Assembly (NCBI RefSeq): GCF_900115105.1
Contig: NZ_FOYP01000001.1
Coordinates: 2,010,097 to 2,074,096 of the forward strand
From: Yoonia tamlensis
Lineage (GTDB): Bacteria > Pseudomonadota > Alphaproteobacteria > Rhodobacterales > Rhodobacteraceae
DNA: 64,000 nt
Direction of reading: 5' to 3'
The notes under the pieces were generated by a model. The model saw only the letters and a program-made list of their open reading frames with translations, had not been told where the DNA came from and did no database searches. Shown here in pieces: positions 1 to 8,714 of the stretch. The position numbers and the translations under genes were made by a program. Numbering within the stretch: position 1 is the first letter of the stretch; each line of letters starts with the position of its first letter.

Positions 1-62
1 ATCCCCGCCGCTGGCAGGCCGCTGGCGGTGTCCAGCACATGTGTTGTCAAAAATCCGGTCAT
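1..62 (-). CDS. uraH: 5-hydroxyisourate hydrolase (transthyretin-like), 5' end only
   Basis: The first 20 codons lie at the left edge on the minus strand, and the rest of the gene is outside the window. The peptide begins MTGFLTTHVLDTASG, the conserved N-terminal signature of 5-hydroxyisourate hydrolase (usual form LSTHVLD-x-x-x-GxPA). This enzyme hydrolyses 5-hydroxyisourate to OHCU in urate breakdown. The ATG at 62-60 is preceded by AAGGGGC at a good Shine-Dalgarno distance. Only the first strand is visible, so the active-site C-terminal YRGS motif cannot be checked. Confidence 0.8.
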   Translation of the reverse strand, partial: MTGFLTTHVLDTASGLPAAG

Positions 63-176
63 CAATTGCCCCTTGTTGCGCCGCATCATGGTGCAAAAAA
101 CGGCCCCTGTTGTCACGTGGTTTTCATAGGTCGGGGCAAGGATAACAGAAAACAGGAAAAACCAGCCAGAATCGGT

Positions 177-205
177 TTGACACCCCGCGCCCCATTGCGT
201 AATCG
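177..205 (+). promoter_or_regulatory. Sigma70-type promoter of the tRNA gene
   Basis: TTGACA at 177-182, a 17-base spacer and TAATCG at 200-205 form a near-consensus -35/-10 pair. The expected start would fall about 7-8 bases after the -10, a few bases before the mature tRNA 5' end at 220. Placement by eye only. Confidence 0.6.
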
Positions 206-219
206 GTCCTTCGTGATCA

Positions 220-296
220 GGCGCGGTAGCTCAGTTGGTTAGAGCGATCGACTCATAATCGATAGGTCGGGAGTTCAAGTCTCCCCCACGCCACCA
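220..296 (+). tRNA. tRNA with CAT anticodon (elongator Met or Ile2)
   Basis: A 77-base cloverleaf: acceptor GGCGCGG/CCACGCC, D-arm GCTC...GAGC, a 5-bp anticodon stem with loop CTCATAA (anticodon CAT at 254-256), T-arm GGGAG-TTCAAGT-CTCCC, discriminator A and an encoded CCA end. CAT may be elongator Met or the lysidine-modified Ile2. The anticodon arm CGACTCATAATCG and T-arm GTTCAAGTC look closer to E. coli Ile2, whereas GGTAGCTCAGTTGGTTAGAGC looks like elongator Met, so I leave it open. Acceptor pair 5:68 is C-A, a mismatch. Confidence 0.92.
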
Positions 297-391
297 CACT
301 TCCCCCTTTGTCTGGAATGTTATGCCTGCGCTCTTTCGCGCGCGGTGGTTTCGCGCTAGGCAGATTTCACGCAGTTTTTGAGGGGGATAAG

Positions 392-1828
392 ATGTCAGAA
401 ATTTGTGAACAAATTGCCAAGATAATCGGCGCGGACCGCGTGCTGACAGGCGCAGATGCCGCCCCCTATGCAACCGACTGGACGGGCCAATATACGGGCG
501 CGCCCCTGGCCGTGCTGCGCCCCGCCAATACTGCCGAAGTCTCGGAAATAATGAAGATTGCGCATGCGACAGGCACGCCTGTGGTGCCAGTATCGGGCCA
601 CACAGGGTTGACGGGGGCGACATTGGCAACGGATGCGCTGGTGCTGTCGGTAGATCGGTTGAACAGCATTGACGCGATTGATGTCGCGGGCCGCACCGCC
701 ACGGTTGGTGCGGGCGTGATCTTGTCAAATTTGCACGACGCGGCGGATGCGCATGATCTGATTTTTCCGCTGACATTTGGGGCGCGCGGCTCTGCGATGA
801 TTGGCGGGGTTCTATCGACAAATGCGGGCGGATCAAACGTCGTGCGTTACGGCAATACCCGCGATCTATGTCTGGGGATCGAGGTCGTGATGGCCGATGG
901 GCGGATCATGAACCTGATGAGCGCGCTGCACAAAGATAACTCCGGCCTGAACCTGCGCCACCTGATGATCGGGGCCGAGGGCACATTGGGGATTATCACC
1001 GCCGCCGTGATGAAGCTCAAACCCAAACCGCGCGCCTATGCGACCGCGATGATCGCACTGCCTTCGCTCGACGATGCGCTTTCACTGCTGCACGTGATGC
1101 AAGACAGCACCGGCGGCGCGGTCGAGGCGTTTGAATATATGCCGCGCAGCTATATCGACCGACACCTTGCGATCATGCCGGGTGCAAAGCCGCCCTTTGA
1201 AGACAGCTATGACGTCAATATTCTGATCGAAATCGGCGCCACGGCTGCGCACGATGCGACACCGGGGGCAAATGGGCAGGTCCCTGTTGTAGCGCAGCTT
1301 GAGGAAACGCTGGGAGCGATGCTCGAACAGGGCCGTGTGCTGGATGCGGTGATCGCCCAGAACCAAGCACAACGCGCGCAGATGTGGCAGCGCCGCGAAG
1401 ACGCGGGCGAGGTGATGACCCGCGGCACGCCCTTTGTGAACACGGATGTCGCCGTACCGCTTGATAAGGTCGCAGCATTCGAGCGGATGATCACACCGCG
1501 CCTGAAAGCCATCGACCCCGACTGTAACGAGGTCATCGTGTCCCATCTGGGCGACGGCAATATTCACCACACCACATATGTCAGCAACAGCGCCCCCGCA
1601 GCAATGAAGGCCATGGTCGCAGCGGTCGAGGATGTTGTGCAGGAACTTGGCGGATCATTCAGCGCCGAACATGGGGTAGGCATTTCCAAACTGGATACGA
1701 TGCGCAGGCGCAAAGATCCGGTCGCACTTGATGCGATGCGCGCAATCAAAGCAGCCCTTGATCCGAAAAACATCCTGAACCCCGGCAAGGTGATCCCGCC
1801 AGCAGATCCGGCCGCACAGAATTTTTGA
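392..1828 (+). CDS. FAD-binding oxidase of the GlcD / D-lactate dehydrogenase family
   Basis: A 478-residue flavoprotein. The N-terminal third is the FAD-binding type 4 fold with the PVSGHTGLTGA pyrophosphate loop. The C-terminal half is the FAD-oxidase C domain with HLGDGNIHH, which holds metal/substrate ligands, and EHGVG near the end. Such enzymes oxidise D-2-hydroxy acids (D-lactate, D-2-hydroxyglutarate, glycolate) and pass electrons to quinone or a partner; the exact substrate cannot be read here. I chose ATG 392 because AGGGGG precedes it; the frame is open upstream to 308 but that stretch is not family-like. It stands alone, convergent with hemC. A second, different GlcD is at 51.6 kb. 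Confidence 0.85.
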   Translation: MSEICEQIAKIIGADRVLTGADAAPYATDWTGQYTGAPLAVLRPANTAEVSEIMKIAHATGTPVVPVSGHTGLTGATLATDALVLSVDRLNSIDAIDVAGRTATVGAGVILSNLHDAADAHDLIFPLTFGARGSAMIGGVLSTNAGGSNVVRYGNTRDLCLGIEVVMADGRIMNLMSALHKDNSGLNLRHLMIGAEGTLGIITAAVMKLKPKPRAYATAMIALPSLDDALSLLHVMQDSTGGAVEAFEYMPRSYIDRHLAIMPGAKPPFEDSYDVNILIEIGATAAHDATPGANGQVPVVAQLEETLGAMLEQGRVLDAVIAQNQAQRAQMWQRREDAGEVMTRGTPFVNTDVAVPLDKVAAFERMITPRLKAIDPDCNEVIVSHLGDGNIHHTTYVSNSAPAAMKAMVAAVEDVVQELGGSFSAEHGVGISKLDTMRRRKDPVALDAMRAIKAALDPKNILNPGKVIPPADPAAQNF

Positions 1829-1865
1829 AAAATTCTAAGGCCAAGGAATTTTCAAAATTCCTTGG
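1818..1865. terminator. Two adjacent A/T-rich palindromes between convergent genes
   Basis: AGAATTTTT-G-AAAAATTCT (1818-1836) is a perfect 9-bp inverted repeat that overlaps the stop codon of the FAD oxidase. CCAAGGAATTTT-C-AAAATTCCTTGG (1841-1865) is a perfect 12-bp inverted repeat just downstream. They lie between the converging ends of the oxidase and hemC and probably act as a two-way terminator, although no separate U-tract is present. Confidence 0.55.
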
Positions 1866-1870
1866 CGCGC

Positions 1871-2809
1871 TCAGCGAAAAAAGTCAGGTCCAGCCCGGCT
1901 AAGCAACCGCAGCGCCATTGCATTGCCCATGTCAGGACCGCTGGCAATCGGGCCTGTGGCCGCATCCGTCAGCACCCGCGCGCCGTCCTCGCTCAGGATT
2001 TCACCGCGCAGGTGTAGCTGATCGCCCTCAATTTCCGCCAATGCCCCAATCGGCGTCTCGCACGACCCGTCAAGCCGCCCCAAAAACGCGCGCTCTGCCG
2101 CGACCCGCGCACCGGTTGGCGCATCGTGAATTGCCGCAAGCATTTTTGCCGCCCGCGCATCATCACCGCGCCGTTCAATCCCGATCGCGCCTTGGGCAAT
2201 GGCTGGCAGCATGTCATCAGGTGAAATCGGCGTATAAGGCACATCATCCATGCCCAGCCGCCGCAGGCCCGCTGTTGCCAGAAACGTAGCATCAGCCACA
2301 CCGTCCGCCAGCTTTTTCAACCGCGTCTGCACATTGCCGCGAAATTCAACGACCTTCAAATTGGGGAACCGCGCGGCCAGTTGCGCGCGTCTGCGTGTCG
2401 ACGAGGTGCCGACAACCGCGCCATCGGGCAAATCAGCAAGGCTCTTGTATTTTAGCGACACGAACGCGTCGCGCACATCTTCGCGCGGCAAAAACACATC
2501 CATCACCAGCCCCGCCGGATGCGCCACAGGCATGTCTTTGGTCGAATGCACTGCAATGTCGATGCTGCCGTCAATAAGCGCTTCTTCGATTTCGCGGGTG
2601 AATAACCCTTTGCCGTCGATCTCGCGCAGGGGTTTGTCCTGAATTTGGTCGCCGGTGACTTTGATCACGCAAATCGCAAAGGCCTCTTGCGGCAGGTCCC
2701 ATGCCGCCATCAGCCGGTCACGGGTTTCATGCGCCTGCGCCAATGCGAGCGGCGAACCACGGGTTCCGATTTTAAAACTCTGGGCGGGTGTGGGCATTTC
2801 AACTGTCAT
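1871..2809 (-). CDS. hemC: Hydroxymethylbilane synthase (porphobilinogen deaminase)
   Basis: A 312-residue cytosolic enzyme that joins four porphobilinogen units into hydroxymethylbilane for heme and chlorophyll-type tetrapyrroles. The sequence shows [13 protein letters not shown] near the N-terminus, [27 protein letters not shown] and the cofactor-binding cysteine in GSCETPIGA. Length matches the family (about 310). It is divergent from hemE with about 80 bases between the starts, so the two heme genes share a promoter region. ATG 2809 is used; an internal Met four codons on is possible. Confidence 0.97.
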   Translation of the reverse strand: MTVEMPTPAQSFKIGTRGSPLALAQAHETRDRLMAAWDLPQEAFAICVIKVTGDQIQDKPLREIDGKGLFTREIEEALIDGSIDIAVHSTKDMPVAHPAGLVMDVFLPREDVRDAFVSLKYKSLADLPDGAVVGTSSTRRRAQLAARFPNLKVVEFRGNVQTRLKKLADGVADATFLATAGLRRLGMDDVPYTPISPDDMLPAIAQGAIGIERRGDDARAAKMLAAIHDAPTGARVAAERAFLGRLDGSCETPIGALAEIEGDQLHLRGEILSEDGARVLTDAATGPIASGPDMGNAMALRLLSRAGPDFFR

Positions 2810-2890
2810 GCAGCGTTGTTAGCGACCGCGAACTTGCTTGACAATAAGCCATGCAATTGGGACCACCGTCGCAAGCAAAAGGACGAACAA

Positions 2891-3925
2891 ATGACGCAGC
2901 AAAAAACCATCCTACGGGCCCTTGCGGGTGAAACATTGCCAACCCCGCCAATCTGGATGATGCGTCAGGCGGGGCGTTATCTGCCCGAATACAAGGCGAC
3001 ACGCGCGCAGGCGGGCGACTTTTTGTCGCTGTGCTACAATCCGGAATTGGCGGCCGAGGTCACATTGCAACCCATCCGCCGCTACGGGTTTGATGCAGCG
3101 ATCCTGTTTGCCGACATCCTGCTTTTGCCGCAGGCTTTGGGCGCGGATCTTTGGTTTGTCACCGGCGAAGGCCCGCGCCTGTCCACAATCACCACGGCGG
3201 ATGAGCTGGCGCAGCTCAAACCGCTCGATGCCATCCACGACACGCTGAACCCTGTCTACGAAACGGTGAAAATCCTGTCACAAGAATTGCCCAAGGAAAC
3301 GACGCTGATCGGCTTTGCAGGCGCACCCTGGACTGTCGCGACCTATATGATCGCTGGCAAAGGCACCCCCGACCAAGGCCCTGCACATGCGCTTTTGCGC
3401 GAAAACCGCCCCGTTTTTGAAGGCATCATTGACCGGATCACCGATGGCACAATCGCCTATCTGTCCAAGCAGATCGAAGCCGGTGCCGAAGTGGTCAAAC
3501 TATTCGACAGCTGGGCCGGATCGCTGGCGGATCAGGATTTCATCGACTTTTCGGTTAATCCCATGCAGCGCATTATCGCAGCACTCAAGGCCGCACACCC
3601 CGGCATTCCCGTTATCGCCTTTCCGCGCGGCGCAGGTACGCGCAACGTCGGCATGCATGCCGCGACAGGTGCCGATTGTATCGCGCTTGACGACGGGGTT
3701 GATGCGGCATGGGCTGCGGAACACGTGCAAATCCACGGCTGCGTGCAGGGCAATCTGAAATCATCGCATATGGTCACCGGCGGGGCCGATCTGGTGGCCG
3801 AGACGCGGCGCATTTGCGCGGCCTTTTCCAAGGGTCCGCATATCTTTAACCTTGGCCACGGGATCACGCCGGACGCCAGCCCTGACAATGTGCAACTGAT
3901 GATCGACACTGTGCGCGGTGGCTAG
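2891..3925 (+). CDS. hemE: Uroporphyrinogen decarboxylase
   Basis: A 344-residue cytosolic enzyme that removes the four acetate carboxyls of uroporphyrinogen III to give coproporphyrinogen III, the substrate of HemF encoded nearby. It carries the family signature [16 protein letters not shown] near the N-terminus and [13 protein letters not shown] in the middle, plus the conserved FDSWAG. ATG 2891 is chosen because MTQQKTIL followed by the signature gives the usual family N-terminus; the frame is open upstream but crosses the hemC start. The next gene overlaps its end by 8 bases. Confidence 0.97.
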   Translation: MTQQKTILRALAGETLPTPPIWMMRQAGRYLPEYKATRAQAGDFLSLCYNPELAAEVTLQPIRRYGFDAAILFADILLLPQALGADLWFVTGEGPRLSTITTADELAQLKPLDAIHDTLNPVYETVKILSQELPKETTLIGFAGAPWTVATYMIAGKGTPDQGPAHALLRENRPVFEGIIDRITDGTIAYLSKQIEAGAEVVKLFDSWAGSLADQDFIDFSVNPMQRIIAALKAAHPGIPVIAFPRGAGTRNVGMHAATGADCIALDDGVDAAWAAEHVQIHGCVQGNLKSSHMVTGGADLVAETRRICAAFSKGPHIFNLGHGITPDASPDNVQLMIDTVRGG

Positions 3926-4304
3926 GCTACACATCCCTTTGACGCTGCGGCTGGCGTTTCACGCGTTGCGCGCGGCATGGATCGGGCTGATCTTGTTTAT
4001 TGCCAGCTGGGTCTGGCTTGTCCCCGCGACCCCGATGGAACGCGAGGCGCTTTCGGCGCCGTTCAGCAATGCAAGGCCCGCAGGGCTAAGCGCGATGCGT
4101 ATCGCCCGCGCGATGGTGCATTTTGCGCCCGAACGCGCGGCACAATTACTTAGCGATTCCAGTAACGGTGAAATATCACCACGCTTGGCAGGCATGATCT
4201 TGCGTCAGGTCGCAGCGGGCAACGCAGGTCCACCCGCACCCGAAAACGGCCCCGCCGCGATTGGCGATGATATTGACGGGCCGCGATTTATCAGCGTGGA
4301 TTAA
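3918..4304 (+). CDS. Small membrane-anchored protein of unknown function, coupled to hemE
   Basis: 128 residues, not recognised. It starts with GTG inside the last codons of hemE (8-base overlap), which suggests translational coupling. Residues about 17-37 form one clear transmembrane helix ([18 protein letters not shown]). The rest is a soluble tail with an Ala/Arg-rich helical region and a Pro/Gly-rich end. The tail could lie in the cytoplasm or periplasm. Its 3' end overlaps the convergent LysE-family gene by 14 bases. The place next to hemE hints at a membrane link to heme synthesis, but this is only inference. Confidence 0.65.
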   Translation: MARLHIPLTLRLAFHALRAAWIGLILFIASWVWLVPATPMEREALSAPFSNARPAGLSAMRIARAMVHFAPERAAQLLSDSSNGEISPRLAGMILRQVAAGNAGPPAPENGPAAIGDDIDGPRFISVD

Positions 4305-4920
4305 ACGTCGTCGCCCAGCCAAACCACAGCGCGACCGCCACGAGCGCCAAGGCCAAGGCCCGCCGGATAAAGCGGCTATAGCGTTCATTCTCAAGCAAGA
4401 CCTGCGCGGTTCCGGCAAGGCTGACAATCCCTGCATGGATGACCGTCGCAACCACCACAAAAACAGCCGAGAGCGCAAGCGTTTGCGACATCACCGGTGC
4501 ATCGGCGCGCACAAAGCTGGGCAGGATCGCGACATAGAACACTGCTGCTTTTGGGTTCAGTAAATTGGTAATTAGTCCACGTCGAAAATACGTGCGCGCG
4601 GCGACACCGCTTGCGACCTTTTGCACGGGCTCGGACGCATCACGCCAGCCATCCCATGCCAGCCACAGCATATAGGCGACACCGCCAAACCGCAGCGCCT
4701 GAAACAACAGCGGCGAAGCATTGATCGCAGCGGCCAATCCCAGCGCCGCTGCAATGCCCACAACCGCCAACCCAACGGCAACACCGGCAACGGCCGCGTA
4801 GCCCAACCTGCGCCCTTGGCTTGCCGCCACAACGGCGAGGTAAACCATGTTTGGCCCCGGCGTGAGTTCGATCAGCATTGCCGTTCCCGCAAACGCGAGC
4901 AGGATTGCGGGATCAATCAT
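4291..4920 (-). CDS. LysE/RhtB family amino-acid exporter
   Basis: About 209 residues with six hydrophobic segments, the size and layout of LysE/RhtB translocators that export amino acids or their derivatives through the inner membrane. The family signature ELTPGPNMVYL lies near the N-terminus after the first helix, and NPKAAVFYVAI follows in the middle. I prefer ATG 4920, where GGGTC sits about 10 bases upstream and there is no overlap with hemF; ATG 4932 would overlap hemF and lacks a ribosome site. Substrate unknown. Confidence 0.88.
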   Translation of the reverse strand: MIDPAILLAFAGTAMLIELTPGPNMVYLAVVAASQGRRLGYAAVAGVAVGLAVVGIAAALGLAAAINASPLLFQALRFGGVAYMLWLAWDGWRDASEPVQKVASGVAARTYFRRGLITNLLNPKAAVFYVAILPSFVRADAPVMSQTLALSAVFVVVATVIHAGIVSLAGTAQVLLENERYSRFIRRALALALVAVALWFGWATTFNPR

Positions 4921-4922
4921 TG

Positions 4923-5801
4923 CTAGACCCATTTGGCCATTGGCGGCAGGCTCATCAATACGGCATTGGCGTCATGTCCGGTTGCCAGCCCGAATTTGGT
5001 GCCACGGTCGTAAACAAGATTATATTCCGCATATAGCCCGCGATGCACCAGTTGCGCATCCTTATCCGCATCTGACCATGCCGTTTCACGGCGTTTATCA
5101 ACCAGCGGCACATAGGCGGGCAAGAAAGCGCGGCCAATGTCTTGGGTCAGGGCAAAATCGGCATCCCAGTCGCCCGTGCAATGATCATCCATAAAGATGC
5201 CGCCAACCCCGCGCGCGCGATTGCGGTGCGGGATATAGAAATATTCATCTGCCCAGTCCTTCAGGCGCGGATAAAGATCAGCCCCGTGCGGATCAAGATG
5301 CGCCTTTTGCACTGCGTGAAAATGCGCCGTGTCATCCGCGTATTCAATACAAGGGTTCAAATCCGATCCGCCGCCAAACCACCATGCATGCGGGGTCCAG
5401 AACATGCGGGTGTTCATATGCACGGCTGGCGCATGCGGGTTTTGCATATGGGCGACCAGCGAAATACCCGAGGCCCAGAACCGCGGATCGCTGTCCATAC
5501 CGGGCACGCCGCGCGCGGCCATTGATTTTTGCGCCGCGTCCCCAAGCTGGCCATACACCGTGGACACGTTCACGCCGACTTTTTCAAATACCCGCCCGCC
5601 GCGCATGACCGACATCAACCCGCCGCCCGCATCGGCCCCGTCGTCAGCGGCGCGTTTGGTCTGTGTCACTTCAAAACGGCCAGCAGGCGCATCTGTTTCG
5701 TGCCGGTCTTCGAGCCCTTCAAACGCCGCGACAATCTCGTCGCGCAATTGGCGAAACCAAGCTGATGCCGTTTGTTTTCGGGTCTCAAATTCCTGTGACA
5801 T
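4923..5801 (-). CDS. hemF: Oxygen-dependent coproporphyrinogen III oxidase
   Basis: A 292-residue enzyme that uses O2 to decarboxylate coproporphyrinogen III to protoporphyrinogen IX, two steps after HemE. It has the family's HMNTRMF, WWFGGGSDL, IFMDDHCTGDW and the C-terminal RGTKFGL segment. ATG 5801 (MSQEFETRK) is preceded by AGAGAGCGG; the frame runs 21 codons further upstream without family character. Presence of the aerobic form fits an oxygen-respiring marine bacterium. It is followed closely by the LysE-family gene. Confidence 0.97.
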   Translation of the reverse strand: MSQEFETRKQTASAWFRQLRDEIVAAFEGLEDRHETDAPAGRFEVTQTKRAADDGADAGGGLMSVMRGGRVFEKVGVNVSTVYGQLGDAAQKSMAARGVPGMDSDPRFWASGISLVAHMQNPHAPAVHMNTRMFWTPHAWWFGGGSDLNPCIEYADDTAHFHAVQKAHLDPHGADLYPRLKDWADEYFYIPHRNRARGVGGIFMDDHCTGDWDADFALTQDIGRAFLPAYVPLVDKRRETAWSDADKDAQLVHRGLYAEYNLVYDRGTKFGLATGHDANAVLMSLPPMAKWV

Positions 5802-5902
5802 ATCCGCTCTCTTATGCTGTGCTATTGCATAACACTCTATCTTAGCTTCTTTGGGATATAGCAATCACGAACCCCGAATTTGACACTATCCCGGAGAGCC
5901 TT

Positions 5903-6289
5903 ATGCACCGCGCGCTTATTATTCTGCCCCTTATTGCCCTGACAGCCTGTGCGACACCGCGCGAACAATGTATCGGCGATGCCAACCGGCAGGTGCGCGT
6001 GCTATCCGATCTGGTCACTGAAACGCGGGGCAATCTGTCGCGCGGCTATGCGCTGGCGGAAACCACGGATGTGCGCACGCTGACACGAACCTGTGAAGCA
6101 ACCAACGCCGAAGAAGTGGTGTTCACCTATCCTTGCAATGAAACCGAAACATTCACCACCACACGTCCCGTGGCGATTGATCTGGACGCCGAACAGGTCA
6201 AGCTGAACCAGCTTGAACGCCGCCTTGCGCAAGCGCAATCAAATGCCAACGCGATGATCGCGCAATGTATCGCGATGCATGCGGAGTAA
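5903..6289 (+). CDS. Predicted lipoprotein, unknown function
   Basis: 128 residues starting with a lipoprotein signal: a hydrophobic run and the lipobox LTAC at residues 13-16, so the mature protein would begin with lipidated Cys16 and sit in the envelope. The mature part holds four more cysteines and a C-terminal helical stretch (about residues 95-125) rich in Gln, Ala and Leu that could form a coiled coil. CGGAGAG precedes the ATG. I do not recognise a domain. It is divergent from hemF and convergent with the SDR gene, with no gap to it. Confidence 0.75.
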   Translation: MHRALIILPLIALTACATPREQCIGDANRQVRVLSDLVTETRGNLSRGYALAETTDVRTLTRTCEATNAEEVVFTYPCNETETFTTTRPVAIDLDAEQVKLNQLERRLAQAQSNANAMIAQCIAMHAE

Positions 6290-7093
6290 TCAGTGACATG
6301 ACACCGCGGCCGGATCCAACAGGGTGCGGCCGCCATCAACGGTGATAATCTGACCGGTAACAAAGCTTGACGCGTCGGATGCCAGATATTCAACCGCATC
6401 GGATACTTCGCTCGGGCTAGCGATCCGGTGTAGCGGCGTGTTGTCGACGATTGCCTCGCGGGTTTCATCATGGCCCTTGAGCGAACCCATGAGGCTTGCG
6501 CTCATGACGCTGCCAAATGCGACCGCGTTCACGCGGATCCCGCTGGGGGCAAATGCAACCGCCAGCGAACGGGTCAGTTGGTCAAGAGCCGCAGAACTGA
6601 CGGAATAGGCAAGCAGTTCGGGATGGGTGCGCCGCGCCGCGATCGAACTGATATTCACGATTGACCCGACCGGTCCGGCCGGATTGCCTTCGGCCTGCTG
6701 GATCATCTTGCGCGCCACAGCCTGACTGACGCGCAACGCGGTCATCGTGTTTTGCTGCAAAAGCTCTTCGACGCTGGTGTCATCGGGATCAAGCGGATCG
6801 GTTTTCATCACCTGACGCGATGCGTTTACAAGGATATCGACCCGTTCAAACGCGTCAATGGTCGCTGACAAAAGGTTCTTGATTGTCAGTTTCTTGCGCA
6901 AATCACCCGCAAAAAGATGCACATTCTCTTCTTTTTCGGCGGCCTCGCCCATTTCATGGTTAAGGGCTTTTTCATCCATATCGGCAAAGACGACGTTTGC
7001 GCCCGCTTGGACAAAATGCCGCCCGATCGCAAGCCCGACCCCGTTAGCCGCACCTGTGACGATTACTGTTTTTCCAGCAATTGAATGTGACAT
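6290..7093 (-). CDS. Short-chain dehydrogenase/reductase with an altered catalytic motif
   Basis: 267 residues with the Rossmann-fold NAD(P) motif TGAANGVGLAIG near the N-terminus and a C-terminal RVNAVAFGSV segment and DGGRTLL end typical of SDRs. The usual NNAG is replaced by VNAS. The active-site Tyr is present in AYSVSSAAL, but the lysine of the YxxxK pair is a serine (codons TAT TCC GTC AGT TCT). A conventional dehydrogenase would need that lysine, so the protein may bind a cofactor without normal turnover or use other residues. Start 7093 has AGGAGA upstream; the longer open frame overlaps the next gene and is rejected. Confidence 0.85.
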   Translation of the reverse strand: MSHSIAGKTVIVTGAANGVGLAIGRHFVQAGANVVFADMDEKALNHEMGEAAEKEENVHLFAGDLRKKLTIKNLLSATIDAFERVDILVNASRQVMKTDPLDPDDTSVEELLQQNTMTALRVSQAVARKMIQQAEGNPAGPVGSIVNISSIAARRTHPELLAYSVSSAALDQLTRSLAVAFAPSGIRVNAVAFGSVMSASLMGSLKGHDETREAIVDNTPLHRIASPSEVSDAVEYLASDASSFVTGQIITVDGGRTLLDPAAVSCH

Positions 7094-7112
7094 TGTGTTT
7101 CTCCTGTGCGCG

Positions 7113-8084
7113 CTAGCGTTGCGGCCGGTTGGCGTGAAAGACCTTGAACGCACCATTACTGGCAATCATGTCCACATTACGGAAACATTCGGACAAGCAG
7201 GATTCGTAGGGCAGATGCCGGTTGGCGACCATCCACAGCTTGCCATGCGGGGCAAGCAGGCGGGCGGCGGACTGGATAAATGCACGGCCCAAGGACGGAT
7301 CAGCGACGCGGCCAGTGTGAAACGGCGGGTTCATGACAATGCCGTCATATCCGGGCTTGGCAGTAAATTGCGTGGCATCGGCCCAATGGAATGTCACGCG
7401 CGGATCGGTCACGTTTTGCCTTGCGCAGGCCAATGACAGGGCCTCTGCCTCGATCAGGTCAAGCGATTGCACGCCTGCGCGATCCAGCACTGGCGCCGCC
7501 AGATAACCCCAGCCTGCCCCCAGATCAGCCATGCGCGCCGGCAATTTGGCAGGCAACGCCCCCACAAGCAAAGCAGATCCCGCATCAATTGCCCCGTCTG
7601 AAAACACACCCGCCGTTGTGACAAACCCGTGCGGGCCTTTGGCGGGGGGCGGGGCTGTCCAATCGGCGAACTTATCCGTTGAGGCAAACCAGAAGATCCG
7701 CCCATGCCCTTTGGTGATCGTCGGCAAAGTACCCAACCGCTTGCGACAATCCTTAAAGATACTGTCGACACCGTCCGTCTTTTGGCCGTCAACCACAACA
7801 ATATCGGCATAGGCACAGGCGGCGGCAACCATCGCGCGGGCCAATGCCTTGGAACGCGGCACAACCACAATCGCAACGGCAGTTTTGCTCAGGTCTTGGG
7901 TAACGGTATAGCCCGCGTTTTCCCAAGCGGCATGATCGGGATAGAACCCATGGACGATTTGCACATGATCGCGCGGCAGTGCCGATACATCATAAGTGGC
8001 AGACGGGCGCATGATTGTGATGCCACCAGTGGGCAACGACAAGAGACCGTCTTGGAGAGCGGTGGTGAGGCGTGACTGTGACAT
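7113..8084 (-). CDS. RsmC/RsmD-like class I methyltransferase (rRNA guanine-N2 type)
   Basis: 323 residues in two halves, as in RsmC: a degenerate N-terminal methylase domain (about 1-155) and a catalytic C-terminal domain (about 170-320). The latter has the SAM-binding ADLGAGWGYLA and the amino-methylase motif NPPFH. RsmC methylates N2 of G1207 in 16S rRNA; by length and architecture this is the best guess, but other N2-guanine methylases look alike. It lies 20 bases upstream of the SDR on the same strand and is likely co-transcribed with it. Confidence 0.85.
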   Translation of the reverse strand: MSQSRLTTALQDGLLSLPTGGITIMRPSATYDVSALPRDHVQIVHGFYPDHAAWENAGYTVTQDLSKTAVAIVVVPRSKALARAMVAAACAYADIVVVDGQKTDGVDSIFKDCRKRLGTLPTITKGHGRIFWFASTDKFADWTAPPPAKGPHGFVTTAGVFSDGAIDAGSALLVGALPAKLPARMADLGAGWGYLAAPVLDRAGVQSLDLIEAEALSLACARQNVTDPRVTFHWADATQFTAKPGYDGIVMNPPFHTGRVADPSLGRAFIQSAARLLAPHGKLWMVANRHLPYESCLSECFRNVDMIASNGAFKVFHANRPQR

Positions 8085-8108
8085 TTTTGTACGAATAACG
8101 CGGGCGCG

Positions 8109-8435
8109 CTATTCTTTCTCCATCGTGCATTGCAGCGGGTGCTGATGACGCTGCGCAAAATCCATGACCTGCGCAACTTTGGTTTCCGCGATCTCATGGC
8201 TAAAGACGCCAACAACTGCAATGCCCTTCTTGTGAACGGTCAGCATAATTTCAAACGATTGCGCGTGCGACAGGCCAAAAAACCGCTCAAGAACCTGCAC
8301 TACAAATTCCATCGGCGTGAAATCATCGTTCAGGATCATGACCTTATACATCGGTGGACGTTTTGTCTTTGGCTTGGTCTCAAGGGCCACGCCAAAATCG
8401 CTATCGTCGCCGTCGTCCGGTTTATCCGCCATCAT
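8109..8435 (-). CDS. clpS: ATP-dependent Clp protease adaptor ClpS
   Basis: About 108 residues. ClpS delivers N-degron proteins to ClpAP. The core matches the family closely: [18 protein letters not shown], then the hydrophobic-pocket segment, [20 protein letters not shown] and a C-terminal [10 protein letters not shown]. The N-terminal tail is acidic and disordered, as expected. The start is uncertain: tandem ATGs at 8435/8432 give the usual length but have a poor ribosome site; ATG 8453 or 8480 would add 6-15 residues. It sits 24 bases upstream of the RsmC-like gene. Confidence 0.95.
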   Translation of the reverse strand: MMADKPDDGDDSDFGVALETKPKTKRPPMYKVMILNDDFTPMEFVVQVLERFFGLSHAQSFEIMLTVHKKGIAVVGVFSHEIAETKVAQVMDFAQRHQHPLQCTMEKE

Positions 8436-8714
8436 GTAAAAATCAGCCAGCATTGCATCGCCCTGTTTGGTCAGCCCCATATATAAGCCACCCAACGCGC
8501 GTGGAAACCCCCCAGTGAAAATCTCAATATGGCGCATCTAGCGCTGTGGCGCGGACAAGCTACTAAATGTGCCAATTGGTGCTTTATGATCACATCGAAA
8601 GTCTTTGAATTTAGGGTATTTTCCGAATTCACAAGCTGTGTTAGCGTCATGGCATAATAATAAGGTCACCGAAAAAATTCGGGGCCAGAGGCAGTAAAAA
8701 AAGAGGCAAGCGAC

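Noticed and set aside
39-242. 67-codon open frame on the plus strand
   Set aside because: It crosses the start of the uraH gene and the tRNA; no family character.
308-391. N-terminal extension of the FAD oxidase
   Set aside because: No ribosome site and not protein-like; ATG 392 has AGGGGG.
2838-2843. TTGACA between hemC and hemE as a promoter
   Set aside because: No acceptable -10 at 16-18 bases; left unannotated.
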